A DNA stretch of 64,000 bases from Lachnocurva sp045579705 (GTDB taxonomy: Bacteria > Bacillota > Clostridia > Lachnospirales > Lachnospiraceae), in the NCBI GenBank assembly GCA_045579705.1, contig JAZNMP010000016.1, positions 6,113 to 70,112 on the forward strand, given 5' to 3'. The position numbers and the translations under genes were made by a program. The notes under the pieces are model-generated. The model did not search any database, was not told the DNA's origin, and was given only the letters and a program-made list of their open reading frames with translations. Below, piece by piece: positions 33,358-42,344 of this stretch; positions within the stretch are counted from its first letter, which is position 1; every line of letters begins with the position of its first letter.

Positions 33358-34131
33358 TTATTTAGATTTATTCTTTTCCCAAATAATCTCCAAACCATTT
33401 AAGAGAAGTTCTTCGTCATCTATCAAATCATGTGTGCAATACGGACTAACCAAAGGTCCCATTCCACCTGTGCACACTATTGATTTTGCAGGTCCCATTT
33501 CCTTCTCCAAGGCTGAGATTATTCCGTCGATCGCGCCGGCTGTGCCGTACACGATTCCGGATTTAATACAATCAACTGTATTTGTTGCTACCGCATGTTT
33601 TGGAACATTTACTTCAATAGCAGGAAGTAAAGATGTTCCCTGTGTAAGGGCATTTAATGATGTTCCAAGTCCTGGATATATGGCTCCCCCTCTGAAGTCT
33701 TTATTCTCGCCCAACACAGTTACTGTCGTAGCTGTTCCCATGTCTATGATGATACATGGTAATGGATATTTTTCTGCTGCCGCCACAGCTGTAGTGACCA
33801 GGTCAGCCCCCAAGGTTCCAGGATCGTCGATTGCAATCTTTATACCTGTTTTAATTCCAGGTCCAACCGTCAGAACTTCTACATCGGCAATTAGCTTGAC
33901 TGCTTTTTCCAGTAAACCTGTTACAACAGGAACCACCGAAGAAATCACGGCCCCATCCAAGCTATCCGTCTTAATTCCGTTCAATCCGAGGATTTCCTTG
34001 AATCTAATAGCATATCCATATTCTGTTTCTTTTCTATCTGTTGGAATTCTATAAAGAGGTTTTAGCACAATCCCCTCTTTAATACATCCAAATGTTATAT
34101 GCGTATTCCCTACATCAATTCCTAGTATCAT
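33358..34131 (-). CDS. coaX: Type III pantothenate kinase
   Basis: Phosphorylates pantothenate, first step to CoA. The 257-aa ASKHA-fold enzyme has DVGNTH (5-10), the middle motif GADLVTTAVAAAEKY, PHOSPHATE-2-type DMGTATTVTV and the TGGMGPL motif. ATG follows AGGAGAACGATT. Adjacent to an ECF S component, 18 bases apart, which supports pantothenate uptake plus phosphorylation as one unit. Confidence 0.96.
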   Translation of the reverse strand: MILGIDVGNTHITFGCIKEGIVLKPLYRIPTDRKETEYGYAIRFKEILGLNGIKTDSLDGAVISSVVPVVTGLLEKAVKLIADVEVLTVGPGIKTGIKIAIDDPGTLGADLVTTAVAAAEKYPLPCIIIDMGTATTVTVLGENKDFRGGAIYPGLGTSLNALTQGTSLLPAIEVNVPKHAVATNTVDCIKSGIVYGTAGAIDGIISALEKEMGPAKSIVCTGGMGPLVSPYCTHDLIDDEELLLNGLEIIWEKNKSK

Positions 34132-34149
34132 AATCGTTCTCCTTCAGTC

Positions 34150-34761
34150 TTAGTTAGCTCTGCTAGCTCTGGTAACAATCTTAATAATCTGAAGAACAAC
34201 TGGTGTAAGTACTACTGTGATTACAATCTCAGAAATAACGTTGACAGTAATCATACCCATCAATGCAGTGAAAACAGCGCCTACACCGCTGATTTTATAA
34301 GCATCTTCCATAAGTCCCTTGAATACAAAGCAAACCATAAGTACATAAATACCTGTGTTTACGACTGGGCAAAGTAACGTTCCGATGATAGCACCTAAAG
34401 TTCCCTTCTTTGCTGCCTTAAACGCTTTGTAAACCAATCCGCAAACGAGGCCTGCGAGGATGCCTTTTCCGAGGCAAGTGATTACTGTAGCTGGTGCATT
34501 GTACTGCATCATAAGCATACTTGCTGGATCCAATCCTCCGAGAATCATTCCGATTACTACTGCACCAAACACACCGCCTAAGAAGGCTCCTGCAAGTGGT
34601 CCATAGATAATCGCTCCGATTGCGATAGGGATCAAAACTAGTGAGATTGGAACTGGTCCGATATGTAAACCAAATGATGACAGAAGCTGTAATACGATAA
34701 CTACAGCTGCCAGAACTCCTGTTCCAACCATCTTCTGTGTCTTAGTAAAACTGTTATTCAT
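34150..34761 (-). CDS. ECF transporter S component, probably for pantothenate
   Basis: A 203-aa, six-span membrane protein with the small-residue-rich helices of ECF substrate-binding subunits (GAIIYGPLAGAFLGGVFGAVVIG). ECF modules usually provide shared energising subunits elsewhere in the genome. Directly upstream of coaX, so pantothenate is the most likely vitamin (PanT-like), by context. ATG follows GGAGGAATGAAAAA. Its leader has a small GCAGAGCC/GGCTTTGC hairpin (34789-34810). Confidence 0.85.
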   Translation of the reverse strand: MNNSFTKTQKMVGTGVLAAVVIVLQLLSSFGLHIGPVPISLVLIPIAIGAIIYGPLAGAFLGGVFGAVVIGMILGGLDPASMLMMQYNAPATVITCLGKGILAGLVCGLVYKAFKAAKKGTLGAIIGTLLCPVVNTGIYVLMVCFVFKGLMEDAYKISGVGAVFTALMGMITVNVISEIVITVVLTPVVLQIIKIVTRASRAN

Positions 34762-34920
34762 TTTTTCATTCCTCCTGCTGCTGTTTCCGCAAAGCCACAG
34801 CGGCTCTGCCTAGAATATAGCGCAACTCCTATTATAACTGTTTTGGGACAAAATATTGTATAAACTTTAGTGCCTTTCGAAAAAATTTCCCTTACAAATC
34901 TCATCCAGCCTCACATATGA

Positions 34921-34956
34921 AAAGGCAACCCACTGTTTTACCAGTGAGTTGCCTTT
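34921..34956 (-). terminator. Terminator after the PilZ gene
   Basis: AAAGGCAAC / GTTGCCTTT with an inner ACTG/CAGT stem. Flanked by T-rich sequence on both sides; it lies 9 bases after the PilZ stop. Confidence 0.85.
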
Positions 34957-34964
34957 AATAACGT

Positions 34965-35621
34965 TTATGATCTCATCTCTCGTATCGACATCTTTCTCAT
35001 AAAAATGTATAGCGAAATATTCTTTGGCATTTCAACTATCTTACAACCATAAAGCATCTTTCCATCTTCCTCGACTGATCTCACAATCTTCACACCAAAT
35101 GAAAACTCGAAATCCTCATCACGAATCGAATCTGTAAAGACAACTCTCTGGTTTATTTTTTCAAATTCCACATCTTTTTCTGCCAGAAATCCGATACCTC
35201 TTTCGCTGATATCCTTAATCCAGATATTTGCTCGTTTCTTTGTAGTCGGATCTACACAGGTTCCTGAAATTCCTAACGTCATTCGATCCTCTGCTCTCCT
35301 ATCGCTCTCTTTAGAATCGCGCAGAAATGACTTTACTCTACAAGCGTAGTAATGCTCTCCGTCAAATAGAACCGACATCACATCAACCTGTTTCCAGCAA
35401 ATACGATGTCTAGTCTCTTCATCAATGGCATAAATATTGAAGATAAATGATTTCGCCATTTCCCGATTTACAGTAATCTCCTGATTCTTTACTATATAAG
35501 GCCTTAAGAGTATACCCGATTCTGATTTGCCTTCCACTTTAGTCTGCAGAGAAAAACTCTTATCCCCCCATATAACTTCAAGTTCAACCGCCTGCTTATC
35601 AGCTAATTCCTGCAACGTCAT
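34965..35621 (-). CDS. PilZ-domain c-di-GMP receptor, YcgR-like
   Basis: A 218-aa cytosolic protein. Residues about 1-95 look like a YcgR N-terminal domain; the PilZ domain follows with its ligand motifs, the Arg cluster DRRAEDR and DISERGIGF (the D/NxSxxG motif). It should bind c-di-GMP and act on motility, surface structures or envelope proteins. ATG follows AAGGGGGATTGTT. It lies 21 bases after the wall hydrolase gene and may be co-transcribed with it. Confidence 0.88.
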   Translation of the reverse strand: MTLQELADKQAVELEVIWGDKSFSLQTKVEGKSESGILLRPYIVKNQEITVNREMAKSFIFNIYAIDEETRHRICWKQVDVMSVLFDGEHYYACRVKSFLRDSKESDRRAEDRMTLGISGTCVDPTTKKRANIWIKDISERGIGFLAEKDVEFEKINQRVVFTDSIRDEDFEFSFGVKIVRSVEEDGKMLYGCKIVEMPKNISLYIFMRKMSIREMRS

Positions 35622-35642
35622 AACAATCCCCCTTATTACAAC

Positions 35643-36986
35643 TTACCCTACATTAAAGAACGTATGTCCTTTCAATGTAAACTGATCTCTCACCCTTGAT
35701 TTATCAAACCATGTCTGCCTACTGAAAGCAGCAGGTGTCATAAAGAACAACTGATTCATAGGGCCGCCTGCATAATGGTATCTCTCACCATTATATACCG
35801 CCTGCGCCGCTGCTCTGGCATCAGCACTTACCGCACCTGGATTTGCCAGATAATACTGCAGAACAGTCATTCCCAACTCTACGTATACGCCATTTTGACG
35901 AACAACCATCTTTCGGGACACGGGCTCAAACTGACCTTTCTGATAAACCACTTCCGTAATAGAATTCGGCATATTTCCACCATGATAAAATACTCGATTC
36001 ATAATAACTGAGCCTACCGCAAGCATTCCATCATATCCCTGGTTTCCTGCTTCTGCCTGAATAATAGCACCTAACAGATTTAACTCTGAAGAATTTGAAT
36101 AGCCGTTTCCTTCTGAAGAGTTAACCGGCTCTTCAGCCTGACCTTCCGCTCTCTTTCGTTCCTGTTCTTCCAAAAAACGTCTGGCCATTTCCGCCTGAGC
36201 TGCATCTACTCTAGCCTGTACCGCCTGTGCCTCAGCTTTGTAACCGCTAATCTGAGCATCAATCTCATCGACGCTGACTGACTGCAAATCTACCGCTTCA
36301 GATTTTTCTATCAAATCTGCATTTGCATCCTTCAGCTTTGCATCAAGCTCTACCTGCTTAGCACTCAGAGATTCCTGGTACGAAGCGAGATCCTTCTGCT
36401 TCTGCTTAAGGTCTTTAGTTTTCGACTTAATAGTCGTCTGCAATTTCTTATATGAAGTAATCAAATCTCTGTCATACTTCGCTATAGCCATCGCATATTC
36501 AGTCCTCGAAACGAACTCTGAAATCGAACCACTTGAGAATAAAATAGTTACCATATTCTCCGTAAGTGAATTCTCATACATATAAGCGAGCTGTGCCTTA
36601 AGTGCGACATACTGTTTCTTCTCATTTTCCGCAGCCTCTTCGAGCTCCTGCGAAAGACGGGCGATATCAGAAGAAGCCTGAACTACATCCTGCTGAGCGG
36701 CCGTAACCTGATTCTGTATCTCCTTGATACTACTGTTTATCGAGTTAACATTCTTCTGAGCTTTGTTTTTTTCGTTCTGAAGGCTCTTCAAGGTAGATTT
36801 CTGACTCTTCTGTTTAGATTCGAGCTCGTTCTGCTTATCTTTCAGTTCTTTGAGCTGCTGTTCATCGGAAGTCGCAGCATAACTTACTGTTGGCACACAG
36901 AGAGTAAACACCAGCCCTAAAGCCAATGTTGCAACAAGTCTACGATATTTAGTTCGTCCAACCAAGTTCTTCTTAACTCTAACCAT
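35643..36986 (-). CDS. Secreted coiled-coil cell-wall hydrolase, SleB type
   Basis: A 447-aa exported protein. Signal peptide about 1-38 (LVATLALGLVFTLCVPTVSYAA), a long coiled coil (about 40-275) like that of PcsB/CwlO proteins, a short Ser/Asn linker, and a C-terminal hydrolase_2 (SleB/CwlJ) domain starting LLGAIIQAEAGNQGYDGMLA with the catalytic Glu in QAEA. It would cleave peptidoglycan, probably lytic transglycosylase-like, with the coiled coil for regulation or complex formation. ATG after AAAGGTTAAAT. Confidence 0.9.
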   Translation of the reverse strand: MVRVKKNLVGRTKYRRLVATLALGLVFTLCVPTVSYAATSDEQQLKELKDKQNELESKQKSQKSTLKSLQNEKNKAQKNVNSINSSIKEIQNQVTAAQQDVVQASSDIARLSQELEEAAENEKKQYVALKAQLAYMYENSLTENMVTILFSSGSISEFVSRTEYAMAIAKYDRDLITSYKKLQTTIKSKTKDLKQKQKDLASYQESLSAKQVELDAKLKDANADLIEKSEAVDLQSVSVDEIDAQISGYKAEAQAVQARVDAAQAEMARRFLEEQERKRAEGQAEEPVNSSEGNGYSNSSELNLLGAIIQAEAGNQGYDGMLAVGSVIMNRVFYHGGNMPNSITEVVYQKGQFEPVSRKMVVRQNGVYVELGMTVLQYYLANPGAVSADARAAAQAVYNGERYHYAGGPMNQLFFMTPAAFSRQTWFDKSRVRDQFTLKGHTFFNVG

Positions 36987-36998
36987 ATTTAACCTTTA

Positions 36999-37490
36999 TC
37001 ATTTCATACGTCTATAGGTCATATAATGATATATGATATCGTAATAAGTCTGTTCTTCAGATACAGACTCTACGTACCAGTCTTCATCCTCATCGAGATT
37101 TGGGAAAAATCTATCTGCATCGTATTCGAAATCAACCTTTGTAACGATAACTTCATCGCACATAGGAGCCAACTGTTTATACAAGCTGTCTCCACCAACC
37201 AGATAGATTTCCTGCTCATCAAAGGTTTCAAGAACCTCATCTAATTCTTCAAGTGAATGTGCTACGATTACATCTTTCTGTGAAAAATTCTGGTTATGTG
37301 TAAGTACGATATTTACTCTATTAGGAAGTGGCATTCCATTTGGAAAGCTCTCTAACGTACGTCTTCCCATAACGATAACATTTCCTGTTGTAAATGCTCT
37401 AAATCGTTTCATATCTTCTGGAATTCTCACCAAGAGATCGTTGTTCTTACCGATAGCCCAATTGTTATCAACACAAACGATAGCTTTCAT
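36999..37490 (-). CDS. folA: Dihydrofolate reductase
   Basis: Reduces dihydrofolate with NADPH, regenerating the cofactor consumed by the neighbouring thymidylate synthase. The 163-aa protein shows the family features: DNNWAIGKNNDLLVRIPEDMKRF (split over the substrate loop), MGRRTLESFP and YLVGGDSLYKQ. ATG follows GAGAGGATTATAATA. thyA lies 28 bases upstream, forming a thyA-folA unit. Confidence 0.96.
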   Translation of the reverse strand: MKAIVCVDNNWAIGKNNDLLVRIPEDMKRFRAFTTGNVIVMGRRTLESFPNGMPLPNRVNIVLTHNQNFSQKDVIVAHSLEELDEVLETFDEQEIYLVGGDSLYKQLAPMCDEVIVTKVDFEYDADRFFPNLDEDEDWYVESVSEEQTYYDIIYHYMTYRRMK

Positions 37491-37518
37491 TATTATAATC
37501 CTCTCAATCAGTCATATC

Positions 37519-38445
37519 TTAGATAGCTACTGGAATATCCTTTATCTGTGGTTCTGTCTCATAATCGATAAGCTTGATATCATCCTCTGTGAAATCGTAG
37601 AAATCCTTGATTTCAGGGTTAATCCAGAACTTTGGAGCTGGATGTGTAGGACGTTCAATCATCTCTTTAATAATAGGAATATGTCTATCGTAAATATGAG
37701 CATCACCGATTACATGTACGAGCTCTCCAACTTCCATATCACATACCTGTGCAAGCATATGAACGAGAACTGAATACTGAGCTACATTCCAGTTATTTGC
37801 TGTAAGCATATCCTGTGAACGCTGGTTCAGGATAGCATTCAAACGAAGCTTTCCTGTCTCTTTGTCAGCAGTAACATTAAAAGTCATGCTGTAAGCACAT
37901 GGATACAGATTCATTTCAGCCAAATCGTTGAAAGCGTACATGCTAGTAAGAATACGACGGCTGAAAGGCTGATTCTTCAGATCATAGATAACCTTATCAA
38001 TCTGATCCATAGTCCACATCTGTCTTTCTTCATCAAAGATAGCATGTTCTTTGTACTTATCACCAAAGGCATGTTTCAAGCCTTCTTCATTTACATCTTT
38101 AAAGTGATGCTTTACGCTCATCTGGTAACCATAAGCTTTACCGATAGTACCATCTTCATCAGCCCACTCATCCCAAATTGAAGATTTAAGATTATGAATA
38201 TCATTTGATTTCTTCTGCCAAATCCAAAGCATCTCATTTGTACAGCTCTTTATCGCTGTTCTACGAAGAGTGATAGCAGGGAATTCTTTAGATAAGTCAT
38301 AACGATTAATCAAGCCGAATTTCTTAATAGTATATGCCTGTTCTCCATCTGGCCAATGAGGACGTACTTTCTCGCCTTCTGTACTAGTTCCATTCTGAAG
38401 AATATCTTTTACGTTTTCGATAAAAATATCATCTGCACGACTCAT
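37519..38445 (-). CDS. thyA: Thymidylate synthase, Bacillus ThyA/phage phi3T-like subtype
   Basis: Converts dUMP to dTMP with methylene-tetrahydrofolate. The 308-aa protein has ITLRRTAIKS, WIWQKKSND and the EDGTIGKAYGYQ stretch, the nucleophile in LYPCAYSM, NQRSQD, and a C-terminal end VAI. The usual PCH motif is PCA here; phi3T-type enzymes have PCV, so this is a subtype feature rather than a lesion. ATG after GGAGATTTAATA. Followed by folA. Confidence 0.94.
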   Translation of the reverse strand: MSRADDIFIENVKDILQNGTSTEGEKVRPHWPDGEQAYTIKKFGLINRYDLSKEFPAITLRRTAIKSCTNEMLWIWQKKSNDIHNLKSSIWDEWADEDGTIGKAYGYQMSVKHHFKDVNEEGLKHAFGDKYKEHAIFDEERQMWTMDQIDKVIYDLKNQPFSRRILTSMYAFNDLAEMNLYPCAYSMTFNVTADKETGKLRLNAILNQRSQDMLTANNWNVAQYSVLVHMLAQVCDMEVGELVHVIGDAHIYDRHIPIIKEMIERPTHPAPKFWINPEIKDFYDFTEDDIKLIDYETEPQIKDIPVAI

Positions 38446-38555
38446 TATTAAATCTCCAATCTATTAAGCATACTTTTACAATATTTTACTAAACTTTGCC
38501 TTCTATCTCAACCGAGAAAGCATTATCCCTTCGTAAAAAATATACCGGAGTATAC

Positions 38556-38584
38556 GAAAAAACCACTTCATATAGAAGTGGTTT
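38556..38584 (-). terminator. tRNA-Gly terminator
   Basis: AAACCACTTC / GAAGTGGTTT followed on the minus strand by T-rich sequence, 10 bases after the tRNA. Confidence 0.88.
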
Positions 38585-38593
38585 CTTTAAGAG

Positions 38594-38666
<73 letters not shown>

Positions 38667-38715
38667 ATATTTAATTCGTGTCGCTTTTGTTTCCCTGTCG
38701 CTCGCGACGCATTTT

Positions 38716-38744
38716 ATAATACACGCTGGCGATGGTTATGTCAA
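38716..38744 (-). promoter_or_regulatory. Consensus promoter of tRNA-Gly
   Basis: Minus strand TTGACA (38739-38744), 17 bases, TATTAT (38716-38721), identical in both boxes and spacing to the tRNA-Leu promoter. A GTCGC/GCGAC-rich discriminator follows. Confidence 0.88.
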
Positions 38745-38785
38745 CACTTTTTTTATATTTTTTTCAAAAAATATTTTTTAAGTCA

Positions 38786-38857
38786 AGACTCGCTCGCGAG
38801 TCTTGCGCGCCGGATTCGGGTCTGCTTCAGCAGACAAATTCCTGTCCGAATCCGTGC
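38786..38857. repeat. Nested GC-rich inverted repeats
   Basis: Two adjacent structures: AAGACTCGC/GCGAGTCTT (about 38786-38804) with a 2-base centre, and CCGGATTCGG with CCGAATCCG (about 38810-38854), the latter enclosing GTCTGC-TTCA-GCAGAC. They lie after the stop of the 77-aa gene and stand out in an AT-rich surrounding. They may end that gene's transcript, but no good U-run follows. Confidence 0.6.
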
Positions 38858-38874
38858 GCATCCTCGCGGAGCGT

Positions 38875-39108
38875 TTAATCCAATTTAAAATTCACAATTT
38901 CACCCAAGTCAGCCTTTATAGTCTTGTGATGTTCTATTCTATATGAAGTATATCTGGCATCTATCGAATAAATTAACCAGCCGAGAATTAAGAGCGCTAC
39001 AACCCCTAAAACAGCTTTTACGATAATTGCGTTTCTCTTTCTCTTCTTAACATCCTTCTTCATGTTAAGTTTCTGTTCTTTACGACGTTCTACTTTTTCC
39101 TGGCTCAT
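38875..39108 (-). CDS. Small basic single-span membrane protein
   Basis: A 77-aa protein: a strongly basic amino end (KVERRKEQKLNMKKDVKKRKR), one membrane helix (about 30-48), and a short outside tail. ATG 39108 after GGGAGTGGTTAA. The layout resembles small division- or envelope-associated proteins, but I recognise no family. It follows the large secreted protein gene by 76 bases. Confidence 0.65.
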   Translation of the reverse strand: MSQEKVERRKEQKLNMKKDVKKRKRNAIIVKAVLGVVALLILGWLIYSIDARYTSYRIEHHKTIKADLGEIVNFKLD

Positions 39109-39184
39109 TTAACCACTCCCTAATAGTTATTATTAAATATCAACTATTGTATAGTAGCCCAAACGTCGTTTAAATTCAAGCATC

Positions 39185-41002
39185 TCACAGTCTAAACTTC
39201 ACAACCTTCTTTGGTTTCTTTGGATCTATATTCTTAATAGTTTCTTTATACGAATCATTCCAATACCAGATTGAATCCGAAATCAGATTTCCTCTATCGT
39301 AATTCTCTCGATCTATAAACCTGAGATACATCTGTGCTTCCTCGTTATCTACTATAGGTTTGGAAGAAACTATATTAACCCAGAATTCACCCGTCGTTTC
39401 ATTTCCAGCACTGTCCACCACTTTTACCTTAAGCTTTACAGCGCATCTGTCTCCTACCAGCTTCAGAGAATCCTTCGTATAATCCACCAGTGCAACTCTG
39501 TCTATCCTTCCATCTTCCCTGTCTTCACCATAGATTCCCTCTATAAGGTTCTCCGGTGTAATCCCTGAAATCTGATCCGAGGTAATGTACCTGTCTTTCA
39601 TACCACAGATATCCGGTCGCTTATCCCATATCGCATAGAGCCTGATTGTGGCGCCATTTGAAAAAACTCTTCCAGATTCTCGCACGATTTGAGAAATAGA
39701 AATCGTCGAATGAACATCTTCTCTAAACCTGGCCTTCTTATCATTCGGATTTAGACTCCAGCCTACAAACTTATACTTGTTGATTCCTGCTTCATCCACA
39801 TCTTCATTCTTAAATCCGCACTTTGGAAGTCCTACATCCCTATACCTTCTGGTTAGAGTCGGCATCGAGCCAGTCACACGTCCGTTTCTACCGTCCTGAG
39901 CATTTGGATCAAACACAATCCTATACATGTTTTCTCGCCATTCAGCCGTTATGATATAGCTGCCTCCGTCCTGGTCTCTGGTATATGGCTGTCCAGAGCC
40001 ATAGGTTTCAGACCCTCCACCTCTCCAATTCGAAAAAGTCCAACCTTCACGATAAGGCACCGTGCCCGTTATATACGCTTCAGTCCCAGCGCATTTAACC
40101 ATAGGCAGAATATCTCCTATTCCACCATTCAGATTATATTCAACTATATGAACGCCTCTCTTTGGCACTTTTGCAGTTGTCACAGGACTTATTTTTCCCG
40201 TATAGCTAACAGCGGCAACATGCAGATAGTAATCACGTGGCGCACTGACTCGATTCTGTGGCATTTTCACCGCAAGTTCTCGCGTACCACCCGAATAATC
40301 CTTACTATCCAGCCTCTTCCAATTCCAGCTAAATGGAATATCCCGCGAGTTCTCATCGATCGTGTAATAAAAACCGCAGATATAGTCATCCGCCTTCAAA
40401 AATGTATATTCATCCTCGATATAACTCGTCTTTCCCGTGTATTTGTCTATGCCGTAGTAGTCGAACGAATACTTCGTCCGATTCCAGTCGCAGCTTCCGG
40501 AAAAAGACGCCATCACCTCATAACCTCTGCCATTAGTAAATTTAATATTCGGTTTGAGCGGAGCTGCCCCTTCAATATAAACAGGATCAAAATCAAAAGT
40601 CTTGTGAACATCCACAGGACCTACTCTTCGCACATCACTCCAATTATTCAGGAGCGCACCTCTATCTACTATCGGCAGATAGATCATCTCTCCATTTGAT
40701 TTACGGATAAAAGTCTGCATCAGATATCTACCAGGATCATAGTTATATATCCCGGTATAACTGCAGTTATAGAGCAAGATGCCAATCTTTCCATCTTTAT
40801 AAATCAACGTATTACCCGTCATAGTTGGATATCTGGCATCAAACAGATATGGACTCGTGTCGCCCGGATCTCTGTAATCCGGCGGCAGAATAGACTCCGA
40901 GCACAGATTCCCTCCACTCGCATTTACATGCGAGCTGTGAGGGATATACACGCCCAGAAATAGAACTATTATCGTCGCTATAGCAAATATCTTCTGTTTC
41001 AT
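39185..41002 (-). CDS. Large secreted protein with Flg_new/InlB-B-type repeats
   Basis: A 605-aa exported protein. Signal peptide about 1-29 (IFAIATIIVLFLGVYIPH). Residues about 290-355 and 360-465 resemble Listeria-Bacteroides (Flg_new, beta-grasp) repeats: VEYNLNGG...GWTFSNWR and YRIVFDPNA...YKFVGWSLNP. A final Ig/cadherin-like beta domain (VKVVDSAGNETTGEFW) follows. There is no LPXTG or membrane anchor at the C-terminus, so it is released or wall-bound by other means. Adhesion is a guess. ATG follows GAGGTGAAGGGAGCCTGTT. Confidence 0.75.
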   Translation of the reverse strand: MKQKIFAIATIIVLFLGVYIPHSSHVNASGGNLCSESILPPDYRDPGDTSPYLFDARYPTMTGNTLIYKDGKIGILLYNCSYTGIYNYDPGRYLMQTFIRKSNGEMIYLPIVDRGALLNNWSDVRRVGPVDVHKTFDFDPVYIEGAAPLKPNIKFTNGRGYEVMASFSGSCDWNRTKYSFDYYGIDKYTGKTSYIEDEYTFLKADDYICGFYYTIDENSRDIPFSWNWKRLDSKDYSGGTRELAVKMPQNRVSAPRDYYLHVAAVSYTGKISPVTTAKVPKRGVHIVEYNLNGGIGDILPMVKCAGTEAYITGTVPYREGWTFSNWRGGGSETYGSGQPYTRDQDGGSYIITAEWRENMYRIVFDPNAQDGRNGRVTGSMPTLTRRYRDVGLPKCGFKNEDVDEAGINKYKFVGWSLNPNDKKARFREDVHSTISISQIVRESGRVFSNGATIRLYAIWDKRPDICGMKDRYITSDQISGITPENLIEGIYGEDREDGRIDRVALVDYTKDSLKLVGDRCAVKLKVKVVDSAGNETTGEFWVNIVSSKPIVDNEEAQMYLRFIDRENYDRGNLISDSIWYWNDSYKETIKNIDPKKPKKVVKFRL

Positions 41003-41104
41003 AACAGGCTCCCTTCACCTCGTGTGAGAAGCCTTAGTAAAACGATCCATTCGTATTATAGCAACAAATATTTTTTTAAACACCGTTCAGTTTATAAACA
41101 ATAT

Positions 41105-41896
41105 TTAACAAAGATTAAAATGCTTCATAGCGTATTCCACGCCATCGTCTTCCAGATTTTTTGTAATAAAGCAAGCGTACTCTTCGAGCTCTGGGCTGTG
41201 AACGCCCATAGCTACCGCATTTACTCCAGACTGGAACATAGTCAGATCATTTATAGAATCACCAAAGCAGTAAGCATCCTCTTTAGAAATGCCAAACTCC
41301 CTTAGGACCCATTCCACAGCAGTTCCCTTAGAGTGTCCATTTGGAACACACTCATAGAAGCCATCATGTCTGTCGATGATATCAAAGTCCTTCTCAAATT
41401 CATCATAGAAGCCTTTAATATCAGACTGTTCATCCGCCTGAATACAGAATTTGTCCATGTCGAAATCACCCGTCAAATCTTCATGAAGACGAGCTCCCAG
41501 GATATCGATAAGCTCAGCAGTCTCACGAACAGCTTCCATCCTGCTCTCACTAGGCTCGATAGAATAAACACAGCCTCTGTGGCCTTCAGCAATCACATCT
41601 ACATTGTATTTATCAGCGCAATGAGCGATCTTCTCCCTAAGCTCTCTAGGAAGTTTGTTTGCGTAGAGAGACTTTCCTTCATAGATGATTTCTGTTCCGC
41701 ATCCGCAGAGCAATCCATCCACTTCGATCATCTTCTCGATTTCTCTCATCATTCCGTAGCAACGGCCTGAATTTATAAACACTAGATTCCCTAATTCTCT
41801 AGTCTTTGCAATAGCTTTAAGTGCAGATTCAGGAATCTCATTTTTCTCGTTTACGAGAGTCCCGTCTACATCGAAAAAAAGTACTTTCTTTGCCAT
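41105..41896 (-). CDS. HAD-superfamily Cof-type phosphatase
   Basis: A 263-aa HAD hydrolase of the Cof/IIB group: motif I FFDVDGTL, motif II INSGR, the C2 cap with GCGTEIIYEG, and motif IV GDSINDLTM. These enzymes remove phosphate from sugar phosphates, flavin or pyridoxal phosphate; the substrate is not predictable. ATG 41896 follows GAGGTTTTTGAT; the 25-codon upstream extension overlaps sufU. It is the last gene after sufU, 23 bases away, so it is probably transcribed with the suf operon. Confidence 0.88.
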   Translation of the reverse strand: MAKKVLFFDVDGTLVNEKNEIPESALKAIAKTRELGNLVFINSGRCYGMMREIEKMIEVDGLLCGCGTEIIYEGKSLYANKLPRELREKIAHCADKYNVDVIAEGHRGCVYSIEPSESRMEAVRETAELIDILGARLHEDLTGDFDMDKFCIQADEQSDIKGFYDEFEKDFDIIDRHDGFYECVPNGHSKGTAVEWVLREFGISKEDAYCFGDSINDLTMFQSGVNAVAMGVHSPELEEYACFITKNLEDDGVEYAMKHFNLC

Positions 41897-41919
41897 ATCA
41901 AAAACCTCAAAAGTCCTAA

Positions 41920-42342
41920 TTACTTGTCTTCTAACATCTCCTGCATAGTATGCCAACCGAGTACGGCACACTTAGTTCTGGCAGGCATATGTGAGATATC
42001 CTCGAGAATCTGTGCTTCTTCGAGTTCTTCCTTCTCCTCGTCTGTAATCTTTCCCGTAATCATACGAATAAAGATTTCCGCCAGACGTTCTGCTTCCTTT
42101 ACAGGCTTTCCGATGCACAAATCCAACATAATATCACAGGAAGCCTGTGAAATAGCGCATCCATCGCCTTCAAAACCTCCATCAGTCACAACTCCATCCT
42201 CTACCACCAGGCTTAGGATGATATCGTCTCCGCATGAAGGATTTACGCCTTCGAGAGTGATAGTTGGATTCTCGATCTTCTTCTTATGAATCGGATTCAT
42301 ATTATGATCCGTAAGTATTTCGTTATAGAATGTATTTCCCAT
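41920..42342 (-). CDS. sufU: Iron-sulfur cluster assembly protein SufU
   Basis: A 140-aa IscU-like protein of the Gram-positive SufU type. The three Cys ligands lie in NPSCGDD, GDGCAIS and RTKCAVLGW, with the 18-21 residue insertion between the second and third that marks SufU. It accepts sulfur from SufS through its zinc site. ATG follows TGAGGATTAATA, 2 bases after the sufS stop. Confidence 0.95.
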   Translation of the reverse strand: MGNTFYNEILTDHNMNPIHKKKIENPTITLEGVNPSCGDDIILSLVVEDGVVTDGGFEGDGCAISQASCDIMLDLCIGKPVKEAERLAEIFIRMITGKITDEEKEELEEAQILEDISHMPARTKCAVLGWHTMQEMLEDK

Positions 42343-42344
42343 TA

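Noticed and set aside
33311..34054. 247-codon plus-strand open frame opposite coaX
   Set aside because: It lies fully antisense to coaX, whose motifs are complete; no ribosome site and a Ser/Thr/Pro-rich shadow composition.
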